This document shows, piece after piece, positions 1 to 5,906 of a DNA stretch of 7,322 nucleotides (within the stretch, counting starts at the first letter, position 1; each line of letters begins with the position of its first letter). This DNA is from Nitriliruptoraceae bacterium (GTDB taxonomy: Bacteria; Actinomycetota; Nitriliruptoria; Nitriliruptorales; Nitriliruptoraceae). The stretch is from the NCBI GenBank assembly GCA_007125475.1, contig SLDB01000010.1, forward strand, positions 1 through 7,322, in the 5' to 3' direction. Under the pieces are notes generated by a model. That model saw only the letters and a list, made by a program, of their open reading frames with translations, ran no database searches and was not told the DNA's origin. Position numbers and translations under genes: made by a program.

Positions 1-418
1 CGATGCGGCCGCCCATGAACCCGGCGACGACCCCCATGAGCGAACCGACGATCCCGCCGAGGAGGACCGAGAGCACCCCGACCATCAGGGAGATCCGACT
101 GCCGTAGATGATGCGGGACCAGATGTCGCGGCCGTAGTGGTCGAGCCCGGCGAAGTGCTCGGGTCCGGGGCCCTCGAGCCGCAGTCGCACGTCCTGTGAG
201 AGGGGATCGTGTGGCGCCAGCCACGGGGCGAACAGCGCCGCGACGACGATCACGATGATCAGCACGACCCCGATCAGGGAGGTGCGGTTCCGGGCGAAGA
301 CCTTCAGGCGTCGCTTCAGCTCCGAGGTGGGCTCGTCGATCAGCCCGTCGTCGCGGCTGGGGCCGGGACCAGAAGTGGTGGGCCCGTTCGGGGGCGGGGT
401 GTTCGGTGGCTGGGTCAT
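1..418 (-). CDS. DppC-like ABC transporter permease, N-terminal part (runs off window)
   Basis: This is an inner-membrane permease subunit of a peptide/nickel-class ABC importer. I translated it by hand from the ATG at 418, giving 139 residues open to the window edge. Residues 1-31 are a Pro/Gly/Asp-rich cytoplasmic tail. Residues 34-70 (LKRRLKVFARNRTSLIG, then a hydrophobic helix ending FAPWLAPHDP) match the N-terminal domain typical of OppC/DppC permeases. Residues 91-110 (GLDHYGRDIW, then SRIIYGSRIS) correspond to the family's usual GTDxxGRDxxSRxxYGxRxS segment. A second hydrophobic helix follows at about 111-136. The ATG overlaps the stop codon of the DppB-like gene as ATGA, so the two are translationally coupled and presumably form the permease heterodimer. 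The EAA loop that contacts the ATPase lies beyond the window. ATPase genes would be expected further downstream. Confidence 0.93.
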   Translation of the reverse strand, partial: MTQPPNTPPPNGPTTSGPGPSRDDGLIDEPTSELKRRLKVFARNRTSLIGVVLIIVIVVAALFAPWLAPHDPLSQDVRLRLEGPGPEHFAGLDHYGRDIWSRIIYGSRISLMVGVLSVLLGGIVGSLMGVVAGFMGGRI

Positions 419-1356
419 CGGCCTGCCCTCACCTGTGGGTCGAGGAGTCCGTAGAGGATGTCGGTGATGAGGTTCATCACGATCACGATCACGGCGAACA
501 CGACCATGCAGGACTGCAGCAGCGTGTAGTCACGCTGCAGGGTGGCCTGCACCATCGTGCGTCCGAGTCCGGGTCTGGCGAAGACGATCTCGGTCATCAC
601 CGACCCGCCGAGCAGCGAGACGGAGAACACGCCCACCAACGAGACCACCGGGACCAGGGCCGGCCGCAGGGCGTGGCGGAACATCACCCGCTTGGCCGGG
701 GCGCCTTTGGCCTTCGCGGTGCGCACGTAGTCCTCGCTGAGGGTGTTGAGCACCGTCGAACGCGTCACACGCGTGATGTAGGCGGTCGCGATCGCCCCCA
801 GTGACAGGGCGGGGAGGATGAGGTGGTACAGGTTCCTGGCCGGGTCGTTGAACGGTCCGGCACCGACTGTCGGGAACAACCCGAGGGTGACGGCGAAGAT
901 GTACATCAGGATGATCGCGAGGAAGAACGACGGGAACGACAGCCCGGCGAGCGAGATCAGACGCCCGAAGTAGTCGACGGGGCTGTTCGGCTTGCGGGCG
1001 CAGGCGACACCGAGCGGGATCCCGATCACCATCCCGACCAGGATCGCCGAGAACGTGAGCTGGATCGTGTGCGGCACCACCGCGGCGATCTGGGCGTTCA
1101 CCCCGCGTCCGCTGGCCAGTGAGACGCCGAGGTTGCCCTGCGCCAGGTCCGAGATGAAGTTCCAGTACTGCAGCCACAGAGGGTCGTACAACCCCATGCG
1201 CTGACGGAACGTGTCCAGTGCGGCCGCGGAGGCGTTGTCGCCCAGGGCGGCCAGCGCCGGGTCACCGGGGGTCGCCCGGATCACGAAGAAGATGATCGTG
1301 ACGACCACGAAGAGGGTCGGGATCGCGGAGACTATCCGCGTCAGTACGTACGCCAC
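415..1356 (-). CDS. DppB-like ABC transporter permease
   Basis: This 313-residue protein is an integral membrane permease of a peptide/nickel-class ABC importer and pairs with the DppC-like subunit encoded next. Residues 1-33 hold the first helix and the RxxPGDP signature typical of DppB N-termini. Further hydrophobic helices lie near 100-120, 135-165, 178-195, 235-258 and 280-303. Residues 209-236 (DYVRTAKAKGAPAKRV and onward) form the EAA-type cytoplasmic loop that docks on the ATPase. The C-terminus LLDPQVR is also typical, and the length is normal for the family. The start is GTG at 1356, supported by GAGGAG at 1364-1369 with a 7-base spacer. The gene follows the binding-protein gene after 126 bases that contain a large inverted repeat. 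The transported substrate cannot be deduced from the permease; peptides, nickel complexes, opines and other small solutes are all known for this class. Confidence 0.95.
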   Translation of the reverse strand: MAYVLTRIVSAIPTLFVVVTIIFFVIRATPGDPALAALGDNASAAALDTFRQRMGLYDPLWLQYWNFISDLAQGNLGVSLASGRGVNAQIAAVVPHTIQLTFSAILVGMVIGIPLGVACARKPNSPVDYFGRLISLAGLSFPSFFLAIILMYIFAVTLGLFPTVGAGPFNDPARNLYHLILPALSLGAIATAYITRVTRSTVLNTLSEDYVRTAKAKGAPAKRVMFRHALRPALVPVVSLVGVFSVSLLGGSVMTEIVFARPGLGRTMVQATLQRDYTLLQSCMVVFAVIVIVMNLITDILYGLLDPQVRAGR

Positions 1357-1363
1357 GGTTCGG

Positions 1364-1369
1364 CTCCTC
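1364..1369 (-). promoter_or_regulatory. Ribosome binding site for the DppB-like permease
   Basis: The minus strand reads GAGGAG here, 7 bases before a GTG codon at 1356. This motif decides the GTG start; no ATG in the correct frame lies nearby. Confidence 0.75.
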
Positions 1370-1418
1370 GCTGTGGGCAGCCCCTGGGTCGTGCGGTGCG
1401 TCGGGCAGGTCGAGGGGT

Positions 1419-1463
1419 GTGGTCGGTACCCACCGTGCGGGGTGCGTGGTGGGTACCGACCAC
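1419..1463 (-). repeat. Perfect 16-bp inverted repeat between binding-protein and permease genes
   Basis: The arms at 1419-1434 (plus strand GTGGTCGGTACCCACC) and 1448-1463 are exact reverse complements, separated by a 13-base G-rich loop. It lies 20 bases after the binding-protein stop codon and 62 bases before the permease start. No T-run follows in the direction of transcription, so it is not a textbook intrinsic terminator. A stem of this kind between a solute-binding gene and its permease genes would be expected to protect the upstream mRNA from 3' exonucleases or partly attenuate transcription, giving more binding protein than permease. That role is inferred. A smaller palindrome (CCACC-T-GGTGG, 1460-1470) overlaps one arm and could form an alternative structure. 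Confidence 0.7.
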
Positions 1464-1482
1464 CTGGTGGCTCAGCTCACCC

Positions 1483-3225
1483 TCAGCGGGTCAGCGTCGC
1501 GCGCTCATCGACGGCGTGGGAGCTCTCGATCTCGGCGCCGAGCTCACGGCCCCAGTCGAAGCCGTCGTGCCACGCCACACCGAGGCCACCCGAGTAGACG
1601 AGGTGCGCGACCTTCTCCTCGGCGATCGCGGTGTAGGCGTCCTTCCACAACTCGACCTGGGCGTCGTCGTCGGTCTCGTTGGCTGCCGCCTCGATCAACT
1701 CGTCCGCACCACCCCAGTTGGTGAAGTTCGTGATCGGGTTCTCACCGGTCACGACCTGGGAGTCGGAGTGGAAGAACTCGTGCAGCAGGTCCTGGTGCGA
1801 CGGACGCGGCGCGAAGTAGTACACGATCGCGTTCGCACCCTCACGGATCGTGGCGTGCATCGTGGAGTGGTCGACGACGTCGAGCGTGATGTCGATGCCG
1901 ATGTCGTTCATCTCCGCCTGGAGGATCTCGTAGTTCCCGAGGTACTCCTCGTGCTCGGAGGCGGTCAGCTCCAGCTCGAACCCGTCGGGGTAGCCGGCCT
2001 CGGCCAGCAGCTCCTGCGCCCGCTCCGGGTCGAAGCCGTAGAGCACGCCGCGCTCCTCGGCCTCCTCCTCGGTGAGACCACCCGGACCCATGTCCGGGAC
2101 GCCGATGGAGTAGCCGGGCTGGATGATCCCCTCACCGGAGAGCGCGATGTGGGCACCCTCGTCGATCCCGAGGATGATCGCCTCACGCACCAGCTCGTCA
2201 CCGAGGATCTCGTGCTCGGTGTCGAACGCGAAGAACCCGGAGCCACCGAACGGCGTGTAGGTGGCGGTGATCCCGTCCTCCTGGTCGACACGCTCGATGA
2301 AGGACATGTCCCGCGGGGCGAAGATCGCGTCCACGTCACGGTTGATCAGGGCGAGCTCACGGCTGGAGTCGTCGGGCATGAACATCACGTCGATGCCGGC
2401 CAGACCCGGCTCACCACGCCAGTAGTCGTCGTTGGCGACCATCTCGACCCGCTCACCGGGGACGTAGTCCTGGAACTTGAACGGACCGGTGCCGACCGGG
2501 TGGTTGCCGAAGTCCTCGTCACCCATCGCCTCGACGGCCTCGCTGCAGACCATGTAGCCACCGGCGAAGTCCGCGACGTTCGCGAAGAACAGCGAGGGCG
2601 AGCGGGGCTCCTCGAGGGTGATGGTGACGTTGTAGTCCCCGTCGGCCTCGACGGAGGCGAAGTTGCCGTAGTTGCCGGCGTACCCGGAGCGCTCGGAGTC
2701 CATCGCCTTCTCGAGCGAGTAGACGGCGTCAGCGGCGGTGAACTCGTAGGCGTCCGTCTCCGGACCCTCGTGGCACATCACGCCCTCACGCAGCTCGAAC
2801 TCCCAGGTCTGGGTGCCGTCGTCCTGGACCTCGCCGGAGGGGAGCTCGACCGCGAGGTCGGGCTCGAACTCGGCGAAGTTCTCCGGGGCCATCCGCACCA
2901 GGCCGTTGAACATCCGCCCGACGATGAGGCGGTCCTGACCGGCGGAGGCGAAGTGCGGGTCGATCTGACCCGCGTCACCGGCGAACGAGGCGTAGCGCAT
3001 CACGTGACGCTCGCCGTCATCAGCGACGTCGTCGTCGGCGTCGTCGTCGTCCGGGACATCGGTGTCATCGGTGTCATCGGTGTCGTCGTCTCCGGGGATC
3101 GCGTCCGGATCCTCAGCGACCTCGTCGGCGGCGTCACACGCGGCCAGCACCATCGCCAGCGCGAGCAGCACGGCGGTGACGCCGAACCCCCGCGAACTCT
3201 TGCGTCGTAGCTCTCGCCTTCTCAT
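1483..3225 (-). CDS. ABC transporter substrate-binding lipoprotein, SBP_bac_5 family
   Basis: This 580-residue protein is the extracytoplasmic, lipid-anchored receptor of the importer encoded downstream. Residues 1-30 form a lipoprotein signal peptide: an Arg/Lys-rich start, a hydrophobic core and the lipobox LAAC with Cys30 as the lipidated residue. Residues 31-72 are a very acidic low-complexity tether (about half Asp, with TDDTDDTD). From about residue 75 to 575 the protein matches family 5 of bacterial extracellular solute-binding proteins, with landmarks such as QIDPHFAS, WEFELREGVMCHEG, AADAVYSLEKAMD, HPVGTGPFKFQDY and GFDPERAQELLAEAGYPDG. Length is normal for the family apart from the tether. 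The ATG at 3225 has GAGGAG at 3235-3240, nine bases upstream. The mature protein is strongly acidic throughout, which fits a secreted protein of a salt-adapted organism. Ligand unknown. Confidence 0.95.
   Translation of the reverse strand: MRRRELRRKSSRGFGVTAVLLALAMVLAACDAADEVAEDPDAIPGDDDTDDTDDTDVPDDDDADDDVADDGERHVMRYASFAGDAGQIDPHFASAGQDRLIVGRMFNGLVRMAPENFAEFEPDLAVELPSGEVQDDGTQTWEFELREGVMCHEGPETDAYEFTAADAVYSLEKAMDSERSGYAGNYGNFASVEADGDYNVTITLEEPRSPSLFFANVADFAGGYMVCSEAVEAMGDEDFGNHPVGTGPFKFQDYVPGERVEMVANDDYWRGEPGLAGIDVMFMPDDSSRELALINRDVDAIFAPRDMSFIERVDQEDGITATYTPFGGSGFFAFDTEHEILGDELVREAIILGIDEGAHIALSGEGIIQPGYSIGVPDMGPGGLTEEEAEERGVLYGFDPERAQELLAEAGYPDGFELELTASEHEEYLGNYEILQAEMNDIGIDITLDVVDHSTMHATIREGANAIVYYFAPRPSHQDLLHEFFHSDSQVVTGENPITNFTNWGGADELIEAAANETDDDAQVELWKDAYTAIAEEKVAHLVYSGGLGVAWHDGFDWGRELGAEIESSHAVDERATLTR
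3061..3087 (-). repeat. 9-bp tandem repeat encoding the Asp-rich lipoprotein tether
   Basis: Two identical plus-strand copies of GGTGTCATC (3061-3069 and 3070-3078) are followed by a third with one change (GGTGTCGTC, 3079-3087). On the coding strand each unit reads Asp-Asp-Thr in register. Flanking GTC-rich sequence at about 3029-3056 encodes further Asp runs. The unit is a multiple of three, so copy-number change would alter tether length without a frameshift. Confidence 0.7.
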
Positions 3226-3234
3226 CAGTGCGTA

Positions 3235-3240
3235 CTCCTC
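3235..3240 (-). promoter_or_regulatory. Ribosome binding site for the binding-protein gene
   Basis: The minus strand reads GAGGAG, nine bases before the ATG at 3225. The spacer is slightly long but no competing start codon fits better with the lipoprotein signal peptide. Confidence 0.6.
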
Positions 3241-3296
3241 ACTGCCAATCGACAGTCTCGGTCTCTCCCTGGCGGCGGCAACGCCGTCCGCCCGAA

Positions 3297-3316
3297 TCGT
3301 GAGCGTTCACTCACGA
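3297..3316 (-). promoter_or_regulatory. Palindrome: candidate operator or weak terminator upstream of transporter genes
   Basis: A perfect 7-bp inverted repeat (minus strand TCGTGAG, six-base spacer TGAACG, CTCACGA) overlaps the last codon and TGA stop of the selenoprotein gene and lies 72-91 bases before the start of the binding-protein gene. The size and half-site symmetry resemble sites bound by TetR- or GntR-type repressors. As RNA it could form a short stem, but no T-run follows, so an intrinsic terminator is less likely. I saw no convincing -35/-10 pair between the palindrome and the start codon at 3225. The function is inferred. Confidence 0.4.
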
Positions 3317-3853
3317 AGTCTCGTGGTCCTCGCCGTCGAGGGCGGCCACCAGCCGCTCCTCGACCGCGTCGATCTTCTCCAGTACCTGTCGTTCACTGAT
3401 CCCGCCGACCGGGTGCTCGACGGTCACCACCGGCAGCCACGGTGCTCCCAGGCTCGCGGCTATGGACCGGGCCAGTGCTTCGAACCGGTCCGTCCCTACT
3501 ACCACGGTACGTATACCAAGCTTCGCAAGCTCAACGGCGTCGTGGACACTCCACGACGTGCACGCGCCTCAGTCGGCGGTGCCGGCCAGCGCCGCCCCGC
3601 TCATCCCCACCAGAGACTGCAGCCGCTCCGGATCAGCCGGCACCGAGGCCTGGGGCTTACGCACCTCCCCGGCCGCCTCGTAGCCACCCCGCCGCTCGAG
3701 GCGTTCGACCATCCCGGTGAGGAGCAGGTAGGCGTTCGCCTTGTGGTTGTCCACCACGGCGATCCGGCGCACCTGGCCGGGGTGCCCCGGAGGTGGCTCG
3801 GCCACCTCCAGTTGCTCGGCGCTCGCGATCGGGTCCAGCACGCGCAGACTCAT
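3311..3853 (-). CDS. UGSC family selenoprotein, Sec at in-frame UGA (UGAC motif variant)
   Basis: Read from ATG 3853 with the TGA at 3569-3571 taken as selenocysteine, this gives one 180-residue protein. Residues 1-94 precede the Sec and include IAVVDNHKANAYLLL (31-45), the VDNxKxNA-type segment of the UGSC family. Sec95-Gly96-Ala97-Cys98 forms a UxxC redox motif, preceded by GTAD and followed by TSWSVHDAVELAKLGI, as at the Sec/Cys-Gly-Ser-Cys site of the family. The C-terminal part contains TVVVGTDRF, VTVEHPVGGIS (family HPxGG) and a helix ending at DGEDHETS, with a TGA stop at 3311. Both halves belong to one family and join without a frameshift exactly at the Sec position. A hairpin fitting a bacterial SECIS follows the UGA. 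The protein is likely a cytosolic oxidoreductase; its substrate is unknown. Automated callers would probably split or truncate it. The less likely alternative is a nonsense-mutated pseudogene. The gene follows its partner gene by 101 bases. Confidence 0.88.
3538..3558 (-). promoter_or_regulatory. Candidate bacterial SECIS hairpin
   Basis: On the mRNA, the UGA (3571-3569) is followed by 10 bases, then a perfect 9-bp stem: CGUCGUGGA (3558-3550), loop GUG (3549-3547), UCCACGACG (3546-3538). The loop begins with G, 19 bases after the UGA, within the spacing expected for SelB-recruiting bacterial SECIS elements, which lie inside the coding region directly after the Sec codon. The loop is small (three bases); opening one or two pairs would give GAGUGUC or GGAGUGUCC-type loops. 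A second minor stem, AGCTT/AAGCT with a 3-base loop at 3519-3531, follows. Confidence 0.7.
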
Positions 3854-3860
3854 GCATCGA

Positions 3861-3867
3861 CTCCCTT
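3861..3867 (-). promoter_or_regulatory. Ribosome binding site for the UGSC selenoprotein
   Basis: The minus strand reads AAGGGAG, seven bases before the ATG at 3853. It decides the start: the nearby ATG four bases upstream is in another frame. The remaining gap to the upstream gene (3868-3954) shows no promoter or terminator that I can support. Confidence 0.7.
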
Positions 3868-3954
3868 CGTCTCCGGGTGGTACGTCGGTCGTGGTGCGCC
3901 GGATGTCCGCTCTCGTGGGGCGTCGGCGGGTGGCGGGGCGTGGTGTCGCATCGG

Positions 3955-5028
3955 CTACGCATCGATCGCGGTGGTCACGGCGCGGCTGGAGGCGAACGTC
4001 GGGAATGCCAGGGAGTGCTTGCCCTCCCCACCGGCGACGGTGATCAAGAACCGCTCGGGGGCGCGGACGACCGGGATCCGGTCGTCGTCGTCGAGCGATT
4101 CCAACCACGCCGGCCAGGCGTGCATCCCCCACATTCCACCGATCTTGAGTTGCCGTAACGGGATGCGGGCGCGTTCGTAGAGGAAGTGGCGCAGATCGTC
4201 CTTGTCCCACCCGTCGGCGGCGATCGTCGCCGCGTGCTCGGGTCCGAGGACCAGCAGCATCTCCCCGAGGTTCTGCCCGTAGGCGTTGTTGTTCGCCGTC
4301 GTCGACATCGCGCTGGCGGCGACGGTGCCGATGTGCGCGGCGGTGCTGCCGACGTGATCGTTGACGTTGTGCGGAGCCTCCGTGCCGACGACGGTGACCG
4401 CACTCATCGCGGCGTTCACGCCGCGGTCGACGGCCAGGGAGGAGAACGGGTTCGCGTCGGCGCGCTCGGCGAAGCAGGAGGTGAACTTCCCCGGTTGGCC
4501 GTGGGTGGCACGGTCACCTTCGCCGGGTCGGGCGAGCCCGACGTGCAGCAGGGTGAGCCGCATCGCCCGTCCGAGCGTGGCGTTCACCGGGTAGCCGGGT
4601 CCCAGGCACCCGGCACCGGCGTGCACGCCCACGCGCTGGACGATCGGTCCCGAGACGATCATCGTCACCCCGACCGGGTGGGTGGTGGCCTGGATGCTGT
4701 GCAGGTTGAACGCCGGATCCAGCACCCCGTCGACGGCGGCGACCAGGATCGGGAACGCCTCGGGACGACACCCGGCCAGCACCGCCTGCACCGCCAGCAG
4801 CTCGGCGGTCACCGCACCGCGTCCGGTCGGCAGGTGTCCGCGGATCGCCTGCGGGTCACCGTCGAACTCGGCGAGCATCCGCTCCACCCGCGCACGCGTC
4901 GGCGGGATCATCGGCAGGCCGTCGCCCCAGCCCCGCTCGATGCAGGCGAGGTGGAACGCCTCGGCGTCGTGGACGTCGAGGTCGAGCTCCGCGGCGGCGA
5001 AGCGCTCCGGGGCGGTGGCGGTCGTCAT
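3955..5028 (-). CDS. Conserved protein of unknown function, putative UGSC partner
   Basis: This 357-residue soluble protein resembles, from memory, an uncharacterised family found beside UGSC proteins; no biochemical function is known to me. Conserved-looking blocks are WGDGLPMIPPT (34-44), AGCRPE (85-90), NLHSIQATTHPVG (108-120), THGQPGKFTSC (175-185), PHNVNDH (219-225), a NNN triplet (246-248), LGPEHAATIA (261-270) and a C-terminal FLITVAGGEGKHS (327-339). The many His, Asn and Asp residues and the cysteines (29, 87, 141, 185) could serve metal or substrate binding, which is inference. There is no signal peptide or clear membrane segment. An upstream in-frame start at 5097 would overlap the previous gene by 73 bases, so I chose the ATG at 5028, which overlaps the amidohydrolase stop as ATGA. 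Co-translation with the amidohydrolase and closeness to the selenoprotein suggest one pathway. Confidence 0.88.
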   Translation of the reverse strand: MTTATAPERFAAAELDLDVHDAEAFHLACIERGWGDGLPMIPPTRARVERMLAEFDGDPQAIRGHLPTGRGAVTAELLAVQAVLAGCRPEAFPILVAAVDGVLDPAFNLHSIQATTHPVGVTMIVSGPIVQRVGVHAGAGCLGPGYPVNATLGRAMRLTLLHVGLARPGEGDRATHGQPGKFTSCFAERADANPFSSLAVDRGVNAAMSAVTVVGTEAPHNVNDHVGSTAAHIGTVAASAMSTTANNNAYGQNLGEMLLVLGPEHAATIAADGWDKDDLRHFLYERARIPLRQLKIGGMWGMHAWPAWLESLDDDDRIPVVRAPERFLITVAGGEGKHSLAFPTFASSRAVTTAIDA

Positions 5029-5903
5029 CGGGGCTCGAGTCCCAGGGCGGTGGCGGGGTTGACGCAGGTCATCTGTTCGATCTCGTCCTGCGTGCACCCG
5101 CGTTCACGCATCGCGTCGATGAACTGCTGCATCCCGTCGACCGGGGTGGCGTTGTTCGGCTGGCCGAAGTCGGTGGCGAGGATCGTCGAGCCCGCGCCCA
5201 GGACACGGATCGACTCGCGGATGTCGTCGAGGGTGGCGTGATGGCCGTCAACGGTGGTGGAGACCAGCACCCGCTCGAACCACACCCCGCCGAGGTCGGC
5301 GAGCTCGGCCTGCTGGTCGATGCTCAGGGCGATCTGGTCGAGCTCGGGGTGGGTGATCATCACGTGCTCGACCCCGCGGCGACGAGCCTCGGGGACGATC
5401 GTCATGATCTCGTCCGCGCTGATGTGACCAGTCGCGAGCGTCGCCGAAGCCTCGGCGACCATGTCGATCACCTCCAGCACCTCCGGGAGCGGTCGGCCGT
5501 GCTCGTCGACGACGTGCACGCCGTCGTCGCGGACCTTCCCCAACACGTCGATCATCGCCGTGTTGCCCCCGGAACGATTGAACCGCACCTGGTTCGCCGA
5601 GGCGAACGTCGGCAGCCACACCATCCGCCCACCCAGCAGCAACGCCGTCTCCAGTGCGGAGGGGACCAACCCGCCCGTGGAATGGGTGTTCAGCGCGACC
5701 CCGCCCAGGACCTCGGTGCCGGAGACGACCTCGTTCGCGATCGCGGCGCGTCCGGCGGTCTCGGTGCGGTGGCTCTTGAGGACCACCGCCCGGTACCCGG
5801 CGTCGGTGGCCTGCCGTGCCACCTCGACGTCGGAGAGCAACCGCGGCGTGGTGTCCGGCGCACTGTGGATGTGCGTGTCGATGATGCCTTCGGGCAGCGC
5901 CAT
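5025..5903 (-). CDS. DUF6282-type amidohydrolase-like protein
   Basis: This 292-residue protein has the layout of a metal-dependent TIM-barrel hydrolase of the amidohydrolase superfamily and best resembles DUF6282 proteins. Candidate metal and catalytic residues are in the usual order: IDTHIHSAPD with His11 and His13, VVLKSH (Lys43, His45), LNTHSTGG (His74), ATGHIS (His160), MITHPELD (His185) and ATDFGQPNN (Asp245). The set looks complete, so the protein is probably active, perhaps hydrolysing an amide, lactone or ester bond. Its substrate is unknown. It is cytosolic, with no signal peptide. The ATG at 5903 has a strong GGGGAGG six bases upstream, located in the last codons of the hydratase gene. 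Its stop overlaps the next start as ATGA. These junctions place it firmly within a single operon. Confidence 0.88.
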   Translation of the reverse strand: MALPEGIIDTHIHSAPDTTPRLLSDVEVARQATDAGYRAVVLKSHRTETAGRAAIANEVVSGTEVLGGVALNTHSTGGLVPSALETALLLGGRMVWLPTFASANQVRFNRSGGNTAMIDVLGKVRDDGVHVVDEHGRPLPEVLEVIDMVAEASATLATGHISADEIMTIVPEARRRGVEHVMITHPELDQIALSIDQQAELADLGGVWFERVLVSTTVDGHHATLDDIRESIRVLGAGSTILATDFGQPNNATPVDGMQQFIDAMRERGCTQDEIEQMTCVNPATALGLEPR

Positions 5904-5906
5904 CTC

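Noticed and set aside
1419..1463. Intrinsic terminator ending the transcript after the binding-protein gene
   Set aside because: The stem is strong but no T-run follows on the transcribed strand, and the importer genes that belong with it continue downstream. I kept it as an inverted repeat of uncertain role.
1396..3210. A 604-codon open frame on the plus strand across the binding-protein gene
   Set aside because: It is antisense to a clear SBP_bac_5 lipoprotein, has low-complexity Val/Leu/Asp/Arg-rich translation and no recognisable domain or ribosome binding site. Long antisense frames are common in high-GC DNA.
3275..3280. TTGCCG as a -35 box for the binding-protein gene
   Set aside because: No acceptable -10 hexamer lies 16-18 bases downstream, so a promoter call is not supported.
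3311..3505. A separate 64-residue gene at the end of the selenoprotein locus
   Set aside because: Its GTG start has no ribosome binding site, and the sequence is the family-typical C-terminal half of the UGSC protein in the same frame.
3569..4210. A 213-residue minus-strand protein that ends at the TGA
   Set aside because: Its first part lies within the coding region of the 357-residue gene in another frame and has no family character. Only the part from ATG 3853 is real, and it continues through the TGA as selenocysteine.
5029..5097. An N-terminal extension of the 357-residue gene
   Set aside because: It would overlap the amidohydrolase gene by 73 bases. The extra residues are Arg/Asp-rich shadow sequence, and the ATGA junction at 5028 is a better start.
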